This document shows positions 1-6,105 of a stretch of 15,316 nucleotides of DNA, one piece after another. The stretch spans positions 1 to 15,316 of the forward strand of contig JAUVLX010000048.1 of assembly GCA_030600525.1 (NCBI GenBank). Direction: 5' to 3'. Origin of the DNA: Desulfobulbus sp. Lineage in GTDB: Bacteria; Desulfobacterota; Desulfobulbia; Desulfobulbales; Desulfobulbaceae. A model generated the notes under the pieces. It was not told the origin of the DNA. It ran no database searches and saw only the letters and a program-made list of their open reading frames with translations. Made by a program: the position numbers and the translations under genes. How positions within the stretch are numbered: position 1 is the stretch's first letter; each line of letters opens with the position of its first letter.

Positions 1-67
1 CAAGAGCCTTCGTTATAGTAACGCCTTAACCAGAGATTTGGACAAACAACTGCAGAAACGATTTTAA
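1..67 (+). CDS. C-terminal tail of probable YdbH-like protein (partial)
   Basis: An open frame enters from the left edge (first full codon at base 2) and ends at TAA 65-67, giving the tail SNALTRDLDKQLQKRF. Twenty-one codons are too few to identify a family from sequence. The assignment rests on context: the next two genes match E. coli ynbE and ydbL, which lie directly downstream of ydbH, and the 36-base gap fits one operon. YdbH is a large AsmA-like inner-membrane-anchored protein that helps carry phospholipid to the outer membrane. The body of the gene lies outside the window. Confidence 0.5.
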   Translation, partial: KSLRYSNALTRDLDKQLQKRF

Positions 68-103
68 ACTTCTGGAAAGAACCTTGTCCTAAAGGAACCC
101 AAC

Positions 104-292
104 ATGTTGAAATTGCTGACCAGCACCATACTCCTTGCAGCCTTTCTGATAGGATGTACACCTACAGTCCAGGTTGCGACCCCAGATAAACCCATTACCA
201 TTAATCTTAACGTCAAAATTGAACATGAAATTCAGGTGAAGATAGAAAAAGAACTTGATGATGTTATCAGTCAAGACAGTGGATTATTCTAA
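104..292 (+). CDS. ynbE: YnbE-like outer-membrane lipoprotein
   Basis: A 62-residue lipoprotein. It has a hydrophobic signal (residues 3-16) and a lipobox LIGC with the lipidated cysteine at C18. After it comes a short mature part with PITINLNVKIEHEI, which is nearly the same as the conserved core of E. coli YnbE (61 residues). The +2 residue after Cys is Thr, not Asp, so outer-membrane sorting by the Lol system is expected. In E. coli YnbE pairs with the C-terminal end of YdbH to complete a periplasm-spanning bridge for phospholipid transport. AAAGGA at 91-96 precedes the ATG at a suitable distance. It lies between the ydbH-like tail and ydbL, 15 bases from the latter, so co-translation is likely. 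Family recognition is from memory of the E. coli protein; function in this organism is inferred. Confidence 0.85.
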   Translation: MLKLLTSTILLAAFLIGCTPTVQVATPDKPITINLNVKIEHEIQVKIEKELDDVISQDSGLF

Positions 293-307
293 GAGGAGGA
301 AAAACTA

Positions 308-631
308 ATGAAAAAATTTGTATCACTCATTTTTATTACGGTCTTTGTTGTATGTAGCAGCGCTTTCGCTCTGGACCTGCAAACCGCCAAATCGCAGGGG
401 CTGGTCGGCGAAACCCCCAGTGGTTACCTGGCACCTGTCAAGGGTGGCAATGAGGAAGCTGCAAAGCTGGTGCAATCAATCAACACCCAACGTAAAGCGC
501 ATTACCAGAATATTGCCAACCGAAACAAGACATCACTGCAAAGCGTTGAGCACCTTGCTGGCAAGAAAGCCATTGAAAAATCACCGGCTGGTAATTTTGT
601 ACAAATTAACGGTCAGTGGAAAAAGAAATAA
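308..631 (+). CDS. ydbL: YdbL-like periplasmic protein (DUF1318)
   Basis: A 107-residue secreted protein, close to the 108 of E. coli YdbL. Residues 1-21 are a Sec signal peptide (basic MKK, hydrophobic core, SAFA cleavage site before L22). The mature part shows the DUF1318 pattern: LDLQTAKSQGLVGETPSGYLAPVK, then VQSINTQRKAHYQNIANRN, then a short GNFVQINGQWKKK tail. The strong ribosome site AAGAGGAGGA (291-300) sits before ATG 308. Third gene of the ydbH-ynbE-ydbL order; in E. coli YdbL is thought to act as a chaperone that keeps YdbH-YnbE assembly in check. The next gene is convergent, and the 50 bases between them hold no clear terminator. Confidence 0.88.
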   Translation: MKKFVSLIFITVFVVCSSAFALDLQTAKSQGLVGETPSGYLAPVKGGNEEAAKLVQSINTQRKAHYQNIANRNKTSLQSVEHLAGKKAIEKSPAGNFVQINGQWKKK

Positions 632-681
632 GACTGCGCATAAAAAAGCCCTCTGGATAGAAAACAGCTGAAGGATCAAGG

Positions 682-2379
682 CTACATTTTGCCGTGGCGG
701 ATAATGGATAGCAACAGCCAGAACCCCATAACCCCGGCTACGACAAAGCCTACCAAACCAATGATGGGGATATCATTCCAACGGGGTGGAATATCTGAAA
801 GGACAATAAGGGAACTGCCGATTATAAGGGCGGCAAGGACGATGGCAAAGGCCACCCGATTAGAGACCCGGTCAAGCGCGACCCCAAGTGCCTGCACGCC
901 CCGATGCTCGAACTCCATCTTCATCCTACCGCTTCGTAATTGGCGTGAAATAGCCAGTATCTCTTCCGGCATTTCCCGAAAAAAGTGGAGATAGGAAGCG
1001 GCAGTGTGACTCATTTCGCTCATGACCCGGTCAGGCTGCATCCGACCATACTGGATCTTACGCATAAACGGCTTGGCCAGGTTGATGAGTTGTAAATTCG
1101 GGTCAAGCACCAGCCCTACCCCTTCCACTGTGGCCAACGCCTTCATCATCAGGTAGAGCCCGGGTTTGATGGTCAGCTTATGCCGTGAAACCAGGCTCAG
1201 AATATCCTGCAGTATTTTTCCAGCCTCCAAGTCCCCAAGTGGTTTGTAAAGATACATATCCATCATATCTCCGAGGTCACCAGCCAAAAGGGCCTGATCT
1301 ATTTCTCCGTGCTGCAGGGTAACACGCAAAAGCCCTCGGGTCACCTTACGCTCATCGCCGGCAACCAGGCTCAGTACCAGGTCGGTAAAGTCTTCCCTGT
1401 CCTTGAGTGACAGGCGTCCCATTTGACCGAAATCTATGAAGCAGACCACATTATCGGGAAGGATGAAAATATTTCCAGGATGCGGGTCGGCATGGAAAAA
1501 CCCATGAACAAAGATCTGCTCCATAACCAGAACAGCACCATGCTCGGCAATCAAAGGTAGGTCTGCATCCTTGGCTGTCAGTTTCCCGATGTCAGAACAC
1601 TTTATCCCGTCAATATACTCCATGACCAACAACCGCTCGCTGCTTAACTGGGGATAGACAAGGGGAACATGGACAGTGTCATTGTTCTCAAACTGGAGCC
1701 TGAAGCGCTGAATATTGGTTAACTCTATGGAAAAATCAATCTCTCTACTCAGGCTCCGTGCAAATTCATGAACAATGGCCGATGGCCGATGCCCCTGGAC
1801 CTCCTCAAGATACTGTTCCATCAGTTCCGCTATGTGAGCCAAAATCTCCAGATCAACAGCTATAATGTTCTCGATTTGCGGTCGTTGTACCTTGACCACC
1901 ACCTCCTCACCACCGTCAAGTACGGCCCGATGGACCTGCCCGATGGATGCCGCTGCAAGGGGTGTGGAATCAAAATAATGATACACCTGATCAGGAGCTT
2001 TCCCCATCTCCTCCTCAAAGATGGTGCACACTTCATCATATGAAAAAGGCGGGATCTTATCCTGAAGTTTGGCTAATTCATCCAGATAGTCAGCAGGAAT
2101 AAAATCAGGCCGGGTGGAGAGAAGCTGACCGAGCTTAATAAAGGTCGGCCCGAGCTCTTCAAAAACAAGACGGAGTCTTTCAGGACGTGACAGTCTGGCA
2201 ATCTGTTCGCGGGGCTTACGGTTGATCATCCGCAAACCGGATTCAAGATACTGGTCGATATGCAGTCGGTCGACCAGGTCATCAAAGCCATACTTAAACA
2301 AAACCCGCAGGATACGGTGATAACGGTTCAGGTGCCTGTAGGTGCGACCAATGGCACCAAGTTTACGAATACTAAACAT
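682..2379 (-). CDS. ABC1/AarF/UbiB family kinase-like membrane protein
   Basis: A 565-residue ADCK/UbiB protein. Family motifs are in order: KLGQLLSTRPDFIP (KxGQ motif, K82-Q85), Ala-rich loop AAASIGQVHRA (142-152) replacing the usual Gly-rich loop, VVVKVQRP with the ATP-site lysine K163, HADPHPGN (296-303) and metal-binding DFG (316-318). Two membrane segments at about 509-528 and 541-558 anchor the C-terminus, as in bacterial UbiB. UbiB proteins are ATPases needed for isoprenoid quinone production or lipid handling. An anaerobe of this type would be expected to use menaquinone, so the exact substrate is unknown. The start at MFSIRKLG matches the usual family N-terminus; AAGGA abuts the ATG, and the upstream gene stops only 11 bases away, so translation is probably coupled. 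Last gene of the RapZ-C/phasin/UbiB operon. Confidence 0.9.
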   Translation of the reverse strand: MFSIRKLGAIGRTYRHLNRYHRILRVLFKYGFDDLVDRLHIDQYLESGLRMINRKPREQIARLSRPERLRLVFEELGPTFIKLGQLLSTRPDFIPADYLDELAKLQDKIPPFSYDEVCTIFEEEMGKAPDQVYHYFDSTPLAAASIGQVHRAVLDGGEEVVVKVQRPQIENIIAVDLEILAHIAELMEQYLEEVQGHRPSAIVHEFARSLSREIDFSIELTNIQRFRLQFENNDTVHVPLVYPQLSSERLLVMEYIDGIKCSDIGKLTAKDADLPLIAEHGAVLVMEQIFVHGFFHADPHPGNIFILPDNVVCFIDFGQMGRLSLKDREDFTDLVLSLVAGDERKVTRGLLRVTLQHGEIDQALLAGDLGDMMDMYLYKPLGDLEAGKILQDILSLVSRHKLTIKPGLYLMMKALATVEGVGLVLDPNLQLINLAKPFMRKIQYGRMQPDRVMSEMSHTAASYLHFFREMPEEILAISRQLRSGRMKMEFEHRGVQALGVALDRVSNRVAFAIVLAALIIGSSLIVLSDIPPRWNDIPIIGLVGFVVAGVMGFWLLLSIIRHGKM

Positions 2380-2390
2380 TCCTTGCGACC

Positions 2391-2702
2391 CTATTCGCTA
2401 CCTTCTTTCATATTTAAGGCCACTTGAAGTTCTGCGATCTGTCTTCGCAGTTCATTGACCTCATCGACAGTGGCCAGATTCAAATGCTTCACTTTCTCTT
2501 CTACCCGCCTGTTTATCCAAAGGTTGAGCTGCTCTTTGGCCTTTTCGGATTTGCTCACCAGTTCATCGACAAATTGTTTCCCCTCATCCTGGGAAATCTT
2601 GCCCTTTTCAATGAATTCTGATCGTAGCTCCTCTATTTTTTCCTTGGTCAAAAAAGCGGCACCTAATCCTGCATACACAACATTTTTCATCATTTCTTTC
2701 AT
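2391..2702 (-). CDS. phasin-like coiled-coil protein
   Basis: A 103-residue charged helical protein starting MKEMMKNVVYAGLGAAFLTKEK. A short Gly/Ala-rich hydrophobic helix (about 7-18) is followed by heptad-like helices rich in Lys and Glu (about 20-103), ending in a likely coiled coil. This is the layout of the phasin/PhaI-like family, whose members coat polyhydroxyalkanoate granules but are also often found beside UbiB-type genes with no PHA genes nearby. A longer frame begins at GTG 2714, but that GTG lies inside the excellent ribosome site GGTGGAGGA that serves ATG 2702, so ATG 2702 is preferred. It lies 50 bases after rapZ-C and 11 before the UbiB gene. No PHA synthase is in the window, so granule binding is not supported; membrane or scaffold roles are possible. 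Confidence 0.75.
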   Translation of the reverse strand: MKEMMKNVVYAGLGAAFLTKEKIEELRSEFIEKGKISQDEGKQFVDELVSKSEKAKEQLNLWINRRVEEKVKHLNLATVDEVNELRRQIAELQVALNMKEGSE

Positions 2703-2752
2703 TACGTCCTCCACCTTTACAGGTAATGAGTTGGTTGGCTTCTTTCACAAAT

Positions 2753-3121
2753 TCATTTTTTATCAATATCCTTATGATAGACCTCAAATACAAAACCGGA
2801 CCGGTCTAAAAACCTGCGGAGATGCTCAGTGACGGCAACACTGCGGTGCCGGCCTCCTGTACATCCTATGGCCACTGTAAAACGCTCTCTTTCCTTTTTC
2901 TGATGCTCTTCCAGCAAAAACTGGAGAAATGGTTCCAGTCTAGCCAAAAAACCATGCCCTTTCTCGTTATTAAGGACGTGCAGAGCAACTTCCGGGTCGC
3001 AACCGTTCCCTGCCTTTAATTCCGGCACCCAGTATGGGTTGGGGAGAAAACGGACATCCAGGACCACATCAGCCTCAGGATACCCATGTTTATACCCAAA
3101 CGAGTACAGAACAATATCCAA
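2753..3121 (-). CDS. stand-alone RapZ C-terminal domain protein
   Basis: A 122-residue protein matching only the C-terminal half of RapZ (about 284 residues in E. coli). It shows SFGYKHGYPEADVVLDVRF (residues 7-25), LPNPYW (26-31) and the signature loop GCTGGRHRS (86-94). In E. coli this half binds glucosamine-6-phosphate and the sRNAs GlmY/GlmZ and recruits RNase E. The N-terminal P-loop ATPase half is absent: directly upstream are a promoter and the terminator of the next gene, not broken coding sequence. The basic C-terminal tail used in RNA binding by E. coli RapZ is reduced to HKDIDKK. The start is TTG 3121, supported by a near-perfect ribosome site GGAGGTGA (complement of 3125-3132) five bases away; no ATG lies nearby in frame. 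First gene of an operon with the phasin-like and UbiB genes. Confidence 0.82.
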   Translation of the reverse strand: MDIVLYSFGYKHGYPEADVVLDVRFLPNPYWVPELKAGNGCDPEVALHVLNNEKGHGFLARLEPFLQFLLEEHQKKERERFTVAIGCTGGRHRSVAVTEHLRRFLDRSGFVFEVYHKDIDKK

Positions 3122-3167
3122 TGCTCACCTCCATAAGCCTGAAAAATATACATTTCTTTGTTGTAGT

Positions 3168-3196
3168 ATTATACACGCTCAACTCTAAAGCAACAG
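3168..3196 (-). promoter_or_regulatory. putative sigma-70 promoter of the rapZ-C operon
   Basis: On the minus strand there is a perfect TATAAT (complement of 3168-3173). It is preceded after 17 bases by CTGTTG (complement of 3191-3196), a poor -35 box. Expected transcription start is near 3161, which leaves a leader of about 40 bases before the TTG start at 3121. The strong -10 box makes this likely although the -35 is weak. Confidence 0.45.
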
Positions 3197-3248
3197 ATAT
3201 AAAGAGATTCTTCATGCACAGGAACACTCGTTCATCACCATACAAAAC

Positions 3249-3282
3249 AAAAAAAAAGGGAACAGCCAAGGCTGTTCCCTTT
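3249..3282 (-). terminator. rho-independent terminator of the ClC gene
   Basis: A perfect stem GGGAACAGCC / GGCTGTTCCC (3258-3267 and 3270-3279) with a two-base centre, extended by three A-T pairs. On the minus strand it is followed by nine T (complement of 3249-3257). It sits 26 bases after the ClC stop codon at 3309 and upstream of the rapZ-C promoter, so it ends ClC transcription. Confidence 0.9.
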
Positions 3283-3308
3283 GATCAACTTAATGGCTGA
3301 CGTCCCAC

Positions 3309-5090
3309 TTACGTGGATGAGCACAGCATCCGAATCGAATCCGCCTTTTCATTTATCCCACGATTCAGCATCTCACGGTTGTAGGCGGCAATCACCTCCT
3401 GGCGTTTGAGCATCCCTAGCACCCACGGCTCTTCAAGTCGTTCCACCACCGGAATTTCGTCAATGCCCTTCACGTCAAAGAGCAACATCGCATCGTATAA
3501 ATTATCATCAGGAGTAAGCATAATTACATCTCGGGTACAGATAGCACCGACTAAATAACAGACCCGCTGCTCTTCATCATGGAGGATAGTTTTCACATCC
3601 TGCATGGAGACAACTCCCACCATGAGCCCCTTGTGGTTAACCACCGGGAAATAAAAACTGTTCTGGGCAAAGCGAAATAATTCAAGCAAATGATTAATAT
3701 TTGCATTTTCACTTATAAAATCGACATCCTCAGTAATAGCCTTACCCACACGGATGGACTTCATTATCGCCACTTCCCTGCCTTCGTGGATATCTATACC
3801 CTGCCTGGTAAAATCAACCGTATCAATGGAATCATGGTAAAAACGGGTGGCTATCATGGTCCCCAAAACAGCAGTCAACATAACCGGGACAATGACCATA
3901 TTATTGCCAGTCATTTCAAAAAGAAGAAAAATAGCCGTCAAAGGTGCATGAGTAGATGCCGCCAAAAAGGCACCGATACCAACGGTAGCATAAGCCCCCA
4001 AAGATGCAGTGTATTCCGGAAGAAAATAGTGTACGACCCCACCGAAAGCACCGCCTATAACGGCCCCTATAAAGAGTGCCGGTGCAAAGACACCCCCTGC
4101 TCCGCCGGAACCAAGTGTTATAGCAGTGGCAATGGATTTCAGAAACACAAGGGCCAGCATTACCCATACGATTCCGTTACCGGCGAGGGTATTTTCAATA
4201 TACTCATACCCGTCCCCCATAACCTGGGGAAAAAAAATCCCTATACAACCAATCATAAAAGCCCCAATAATCGGCTTGACTTGGGGATGGATCGGAGCCG
4301 CCTGAAACTTATCACGAATATAATAAAAAAACCGGATATGAACTACGGCAAGGAGTCCGACAACCACGGCCATAAGCGCATAGAGAGGTATTTCAACAAG
4401 ATAGTTAACTATTTGAAAATCAGGAATTGGAAAAGCTGGAATCTCGCCATAATAGGCACGAGAAACAACAGTTGCAAGTGCTGAAGCAATGACAAGGGCT
4501 GCAAAGGAAGAAATCTCGTAAGTGCCGAGTAATACGATTTCTGCAGCAAAAAAAATACCTGCCAACGGTGCATTAAATATCCCAGCAATCCCGCCAGCAG
4601 AACCGGCTGCAATGAAAACCTTCATTCTCTTGCCGGAAACCCTGAATCGCTGCCCGACCTGCGAACCAACGGCACCGCCTATCTGGGCAATAGGGCCCTC
4701 CACACCGGCAGAATTTCCGGACCCAATGGTCAGCGCTGTGGCGGCAATCTTAATGAAAATATTACGCCCCTTGATAACGCCGTTTTCTAAATTCACCCTG
4801 CGCAAAAAAGCAGTCAGCCCATAACCATTTACCTTACCGGGAAAAGCGAGCGAGAGTGGTATTAGTGCGACAGCCCCTACCATTGGTAAAAGGGGCAGCA
4901 GGAGTTTTCGCCATCCACCTTCGCCAATGCGCAACAGTTCATACCCACCAACAAAAACCACCTCATGTACCAAGTCAACAGATTCACGAAAGGCAATAAT
5001 TGCAAGTCCTGACATGACACCGATGAATGCAGCAATGAAAATAACCCGTGTTTGTTCACCAGGAAGAAACAGCTTTAACTTACTTCGCAT
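3309..5090 (-). CDS. ClC-family anion transporter/channel with two C-terminal CBS domains
   Basis: A 593-residue membrane protein. Residues about 15-415 form the ClC pore and 445-570 two CBS domains that usually sense nucleotides. Family motifs: GVEGPIAQIGG (129-139) with the gating glutamate E131, FNAPLAGIFF (172-181), GSGGAGGVFAPAL (327-339) and THAPLTAIFLLFEMTG (380-395). Compared with E. coli ClC, the anion-site Ser107 position is Tyr90 (GYGLT for GSGIP), the internal proton glutamate Glu203 position is Ile185 while neighbouring Glu184 is kept, and Tyr445 aligns with Asn397. Strict 2 Cl-/H+ exchange is therefore uncertain. An open frame runs back to 5252, but ATG 5090 (MRSKLKLF) has a good GGAG site and removes a 54-residue stretch with no ClC character. 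Single-gene unit with its own terminator. Confidence 0.92.
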   Translation of the reverse strand: MRSKLKLFLPGEQTRVIFIAAFIGVMSGLAIIAFRESVDLVHEVVFVGGYELLRIGEGGWRKLLLPLLPMVGAVALIPLSLAFPGKVNGYGLTAFLRRVNLENGVIKGRNIFIKIAATALTIGSGNSAGVEGPIAQIGGAVGSQVGQRFRVSGKRMKVFIAAGSAGGIAGIFNAPLAGIFFAAEIVLLGTYEISSFAALVIASALATVVSRAYYGEIPAFPIPDFQIVNYLVEIPLYALMAVVVGLLAVVHIRFFYYIRDKFQAAPIHPQVKPIIGAFMIGCIGIFFPQVMGDGYEYIENTLAGNGIVWVMLALVFLKSIATAITLGSGGAGGVFAPALFIGAVIGGAFGGVVHYFLPEYTASLGAYATVGIGAFLAASTHAPLTAIFLLFEMTGNNMVIVPVMLTAVLGTMIATRFYHDSIDTVDFTRQGIDIHEGREVAIMKSIRVGKAITEDVDFISENANINHLLELFRFAQNSFYFPVVNHKGLMVGVVSMQDVKTILHDEEQRVCYLVGAICTRDVIMLTPDDNLYDAMLLFDVKGIDEIPVVERLEEPWVLGMLKRQEVIAAYNREMLNRGINEKADSIRMLCSST

Positions 5091-5114
5091 ACATACTCCG
5101 ACAGAGTGCCACTT

Positions 5115-5143
5115 AGTATCACGGCGTAATATTTTTCCAACAA
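5115..5143 (-). promoter_or_regulatory. putative promoter of the ClC gene
   Basis: On the minus strand TTGTTG (complement of 5138-5143) is followed after exactly 17 bases by GATACT (complement of 5115-5120). Both boxes are partial matches to sigma-70 consensus. The position gives a leader of roughly 20 bases before ATG 5090 with its GGAG site, which also argues against the longer reading frame starting at 5252. Confidence 0.3.
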
Positions 5144-5360
5144 TATGGATACAAAACCTGCCAATATCCAGACGATTTTTTTGGGGAACAAGAAGAGATA
5201 ATACGACATACGTATTCACGCACCTGCTAATAAAAGACGTCAGGTATACCAAAAAGCATTACGGTTTGAAACGCTTTTTTACGAGGGATTGCAGATTTAG
5301 AATGGTAATACAAGATCCAAAGAGGAAGATACTTTTTAACTAGCATCAGGCAAGGTGATA

Positions 5361-5389
5361 TTTACAGATTCATAATCAATGACTATAAA
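5361..5389 (+). promoter_or_regulatory. sigma-70 type promoter of the 59-residue protein gene
   Basis: TTTACA (5361-5366), 17 bases, TATAAA (5384-5389): each box differs from consensus at one position and the spacing is ideal. Expected start of transcription is about 5396, giving a leader near 47 bases before ATG 5443. The quality of this promoter supports the short downstream frame being a real gene. Confidence 0.6.
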
Positions 5390-5442
5390 AAGTGAAATTG
5401 AATCAATTGATAACTTATCCCACTATTTCATAGGTAATGAAT

Positions 5443-5622
5443 ATGCCACAGCAAGACAAACAAAATCCAAATCCAGAACGAGTTGCGTTCCTTCGTCATC
5501 TGCCCCTGCAGGTAAAAGAAACAATAACAGGTGAAGAAGCACACCAGTTTATGTTTGAGGAAGAGATTCCTGAATCACTCTTTGAAAAAATCAAAGACTA
5601 TATAGAAGAAGAAAACAAGTAA
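5443..5622 (+). CDS. small acidic protein of unknown function
   Basis: A 59-residue protein, MPQQDKQNPNPERVAFLRHL, then a helical part with KETITGEEAHQFMFEEEIPE and a very acidic end (IKDYIEEENK). No signal peptide, membrane segment or cysteine is seen. I do not recognise a family. Support for expression: a good promoter at 5361-5389, AGGT at 5432-5435 seven bases before ATG 5443, and codon use like the neighbours. ATG 5437 in the same frame would add two residues (MN) but is too close to the ribosome site. The long gap to PFOR (457 bases) gives no firm link with that gene. It could be a small regulator or a subunit of a larger assembly; neither is shown. Confidence 0.6.
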   Translation: MPQQDKQNPNPERVAFLRHLPLQVKETITGEEAHQFMFEEEIPESLFEKIKDYIEEENK

Positions 5623-6079
5623 TACCACCAGGATTTGAAGTCCTCCTCGTTGGGAGGTGGCGAACATTCTTTTCCAGAAAAAACTCATTCCCTATTCAGG
5701 GTGTGGATAAGGACTTTTCGCCCCTCTTTCATTGACGCTAGAAGACCGACTATGCTCAAAATTCTTTAACATTGCATAATCATATTTTTTAGTATATCTT
5801 GTCGCTATTTTGTAACTTTTGTTTTCTAAAAAATCGTCAGAATAAGAGATACAAAAGGCATTAAATATTAGCTTAACTGACTGGAATAACTATTGTCCGA
5901 CGGATAAGCAGAAACAGGTCGTTGAATGAGGCGTCAATCATTTCACGTCGGTAGTCATATTCGTCTGGGCTTTACAAGTATTTAGGTTCTCTGTTTGCTG
6001 TAAGGAGAATTTACTTTGTTAAAACCGTTTCCGGCTCTTTTGTCGGAAAACAGTAACCACCGTATAAGGAGAATGAGCT
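5623..6079 (+). promoter_or_regulatory. long leader/promoter region upstream of PFOR
   Basis: 457 bases with no confident gene except the short frame at 6016-6105. No clean sigma-70 promoter stands out; TTGCAT then TATATC near 5774-5800 has only a 15-base spacer. Possible structure: CCTCC/GGAGG just after the small gene (5643-5659); and CCGACG (5897-5902) pairing with CGTCGG (5946-5951) around a second stem, TGAATGA (5923-5929) with TCATTTCA (5938-5945). A ten-base sequence TAAGGAGAAT occurs twice (6001-6010 and 6065-6074), the second copy being the PFOR ribosome site. TTTCCG / CGGAAA (a short hairpin) lies between the two copies. The length and repeats suggest regulated expression, but no known riboswitch was recognised. 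Confidence 0.45.
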
Positions 6080-6105
6080 ATGTCGCGAAAAATGGTCAAT
6101 ATTGA
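6016..6105 (+). CDS. possible leader peptide overlapping the PFOR start
   Basis: TTG 6016 follows AAGGAG (6002-6007) by 8 bases, exactly the spacing between AAGGAG (6066-6071) and the PFOR ATG. The frame encodes 29 residues beginning LLKPFPALLSENSN (first residue Met if used as a start) and stops at TGA 6103-6105, 26 bases inside PFOR in another frame. Translation would run through the PFOR ribosome site and could couple or limit PFOR synthesis. The first ribosome site may instead be a chance duplication; the TTG start lowers confidence. Confidence 0.3.
   Translation: MLKPFPALLSENSNHRIRRMSYVAKNGQY

Larger units (their letters stand above)
5091..5442. other. intergenic region between divergent ClC and small-protein genes
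   Basis: About 350 bases, AT-rich. It holds the probable ClC promoter (minus strand), the small-protein promoter at 5361-5389 (plus strand) and a weak inverted repeat AAAAAGC / GCTTTTT (5251-5257, 5273-5279) with a 15-base loop. No convincing protein-coding frame was seen in it beyond the doubtful upstream extension of the ClC frame. Confidence 0.5.

Noticed and set aside
682..2379. Calling the ABC1 gene a ubiquinone-biosynthesis UbiB.
   Set aside because: The family match is clear, but no ubiquinone genes are present and the likely host would use menaquinone, so a specific pathway is not supported.
2703..2714. GTG start for the phasin-like gene.
   Set aside because: The GTG is part of the GGTGGAGGA ribosome site that serves ATG 2702.
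3690..4484. 264-codon open frame on the + strand.
   Set aside because: It lies wholly antisense to the well-supported ClC gene and has low-complexity, non-protein-like composition.
5091..5252. 54-residue N-terminal extension of the ClC reading frame.
   Set aside because: It has no ClC-like sequence, overlaps the probable promoter, and ATG 5090 has a proper GGAG ribosome site.
5251..5279. AAAAAGC / GCTTTTT inverted repeat resembling a terminator.
   Set aside because: The stem is AT-rich with a 15-base loop and no gene ends nearby.
5985..5998. GG-N10-GC pattern like a sigma-54 promoter just upstream of the first TAAGGAG in the PFOR leader.
   Set aside because: Only the GG and TTTGCT parts fit; the TGGCAC half is poor, so chance is likely.
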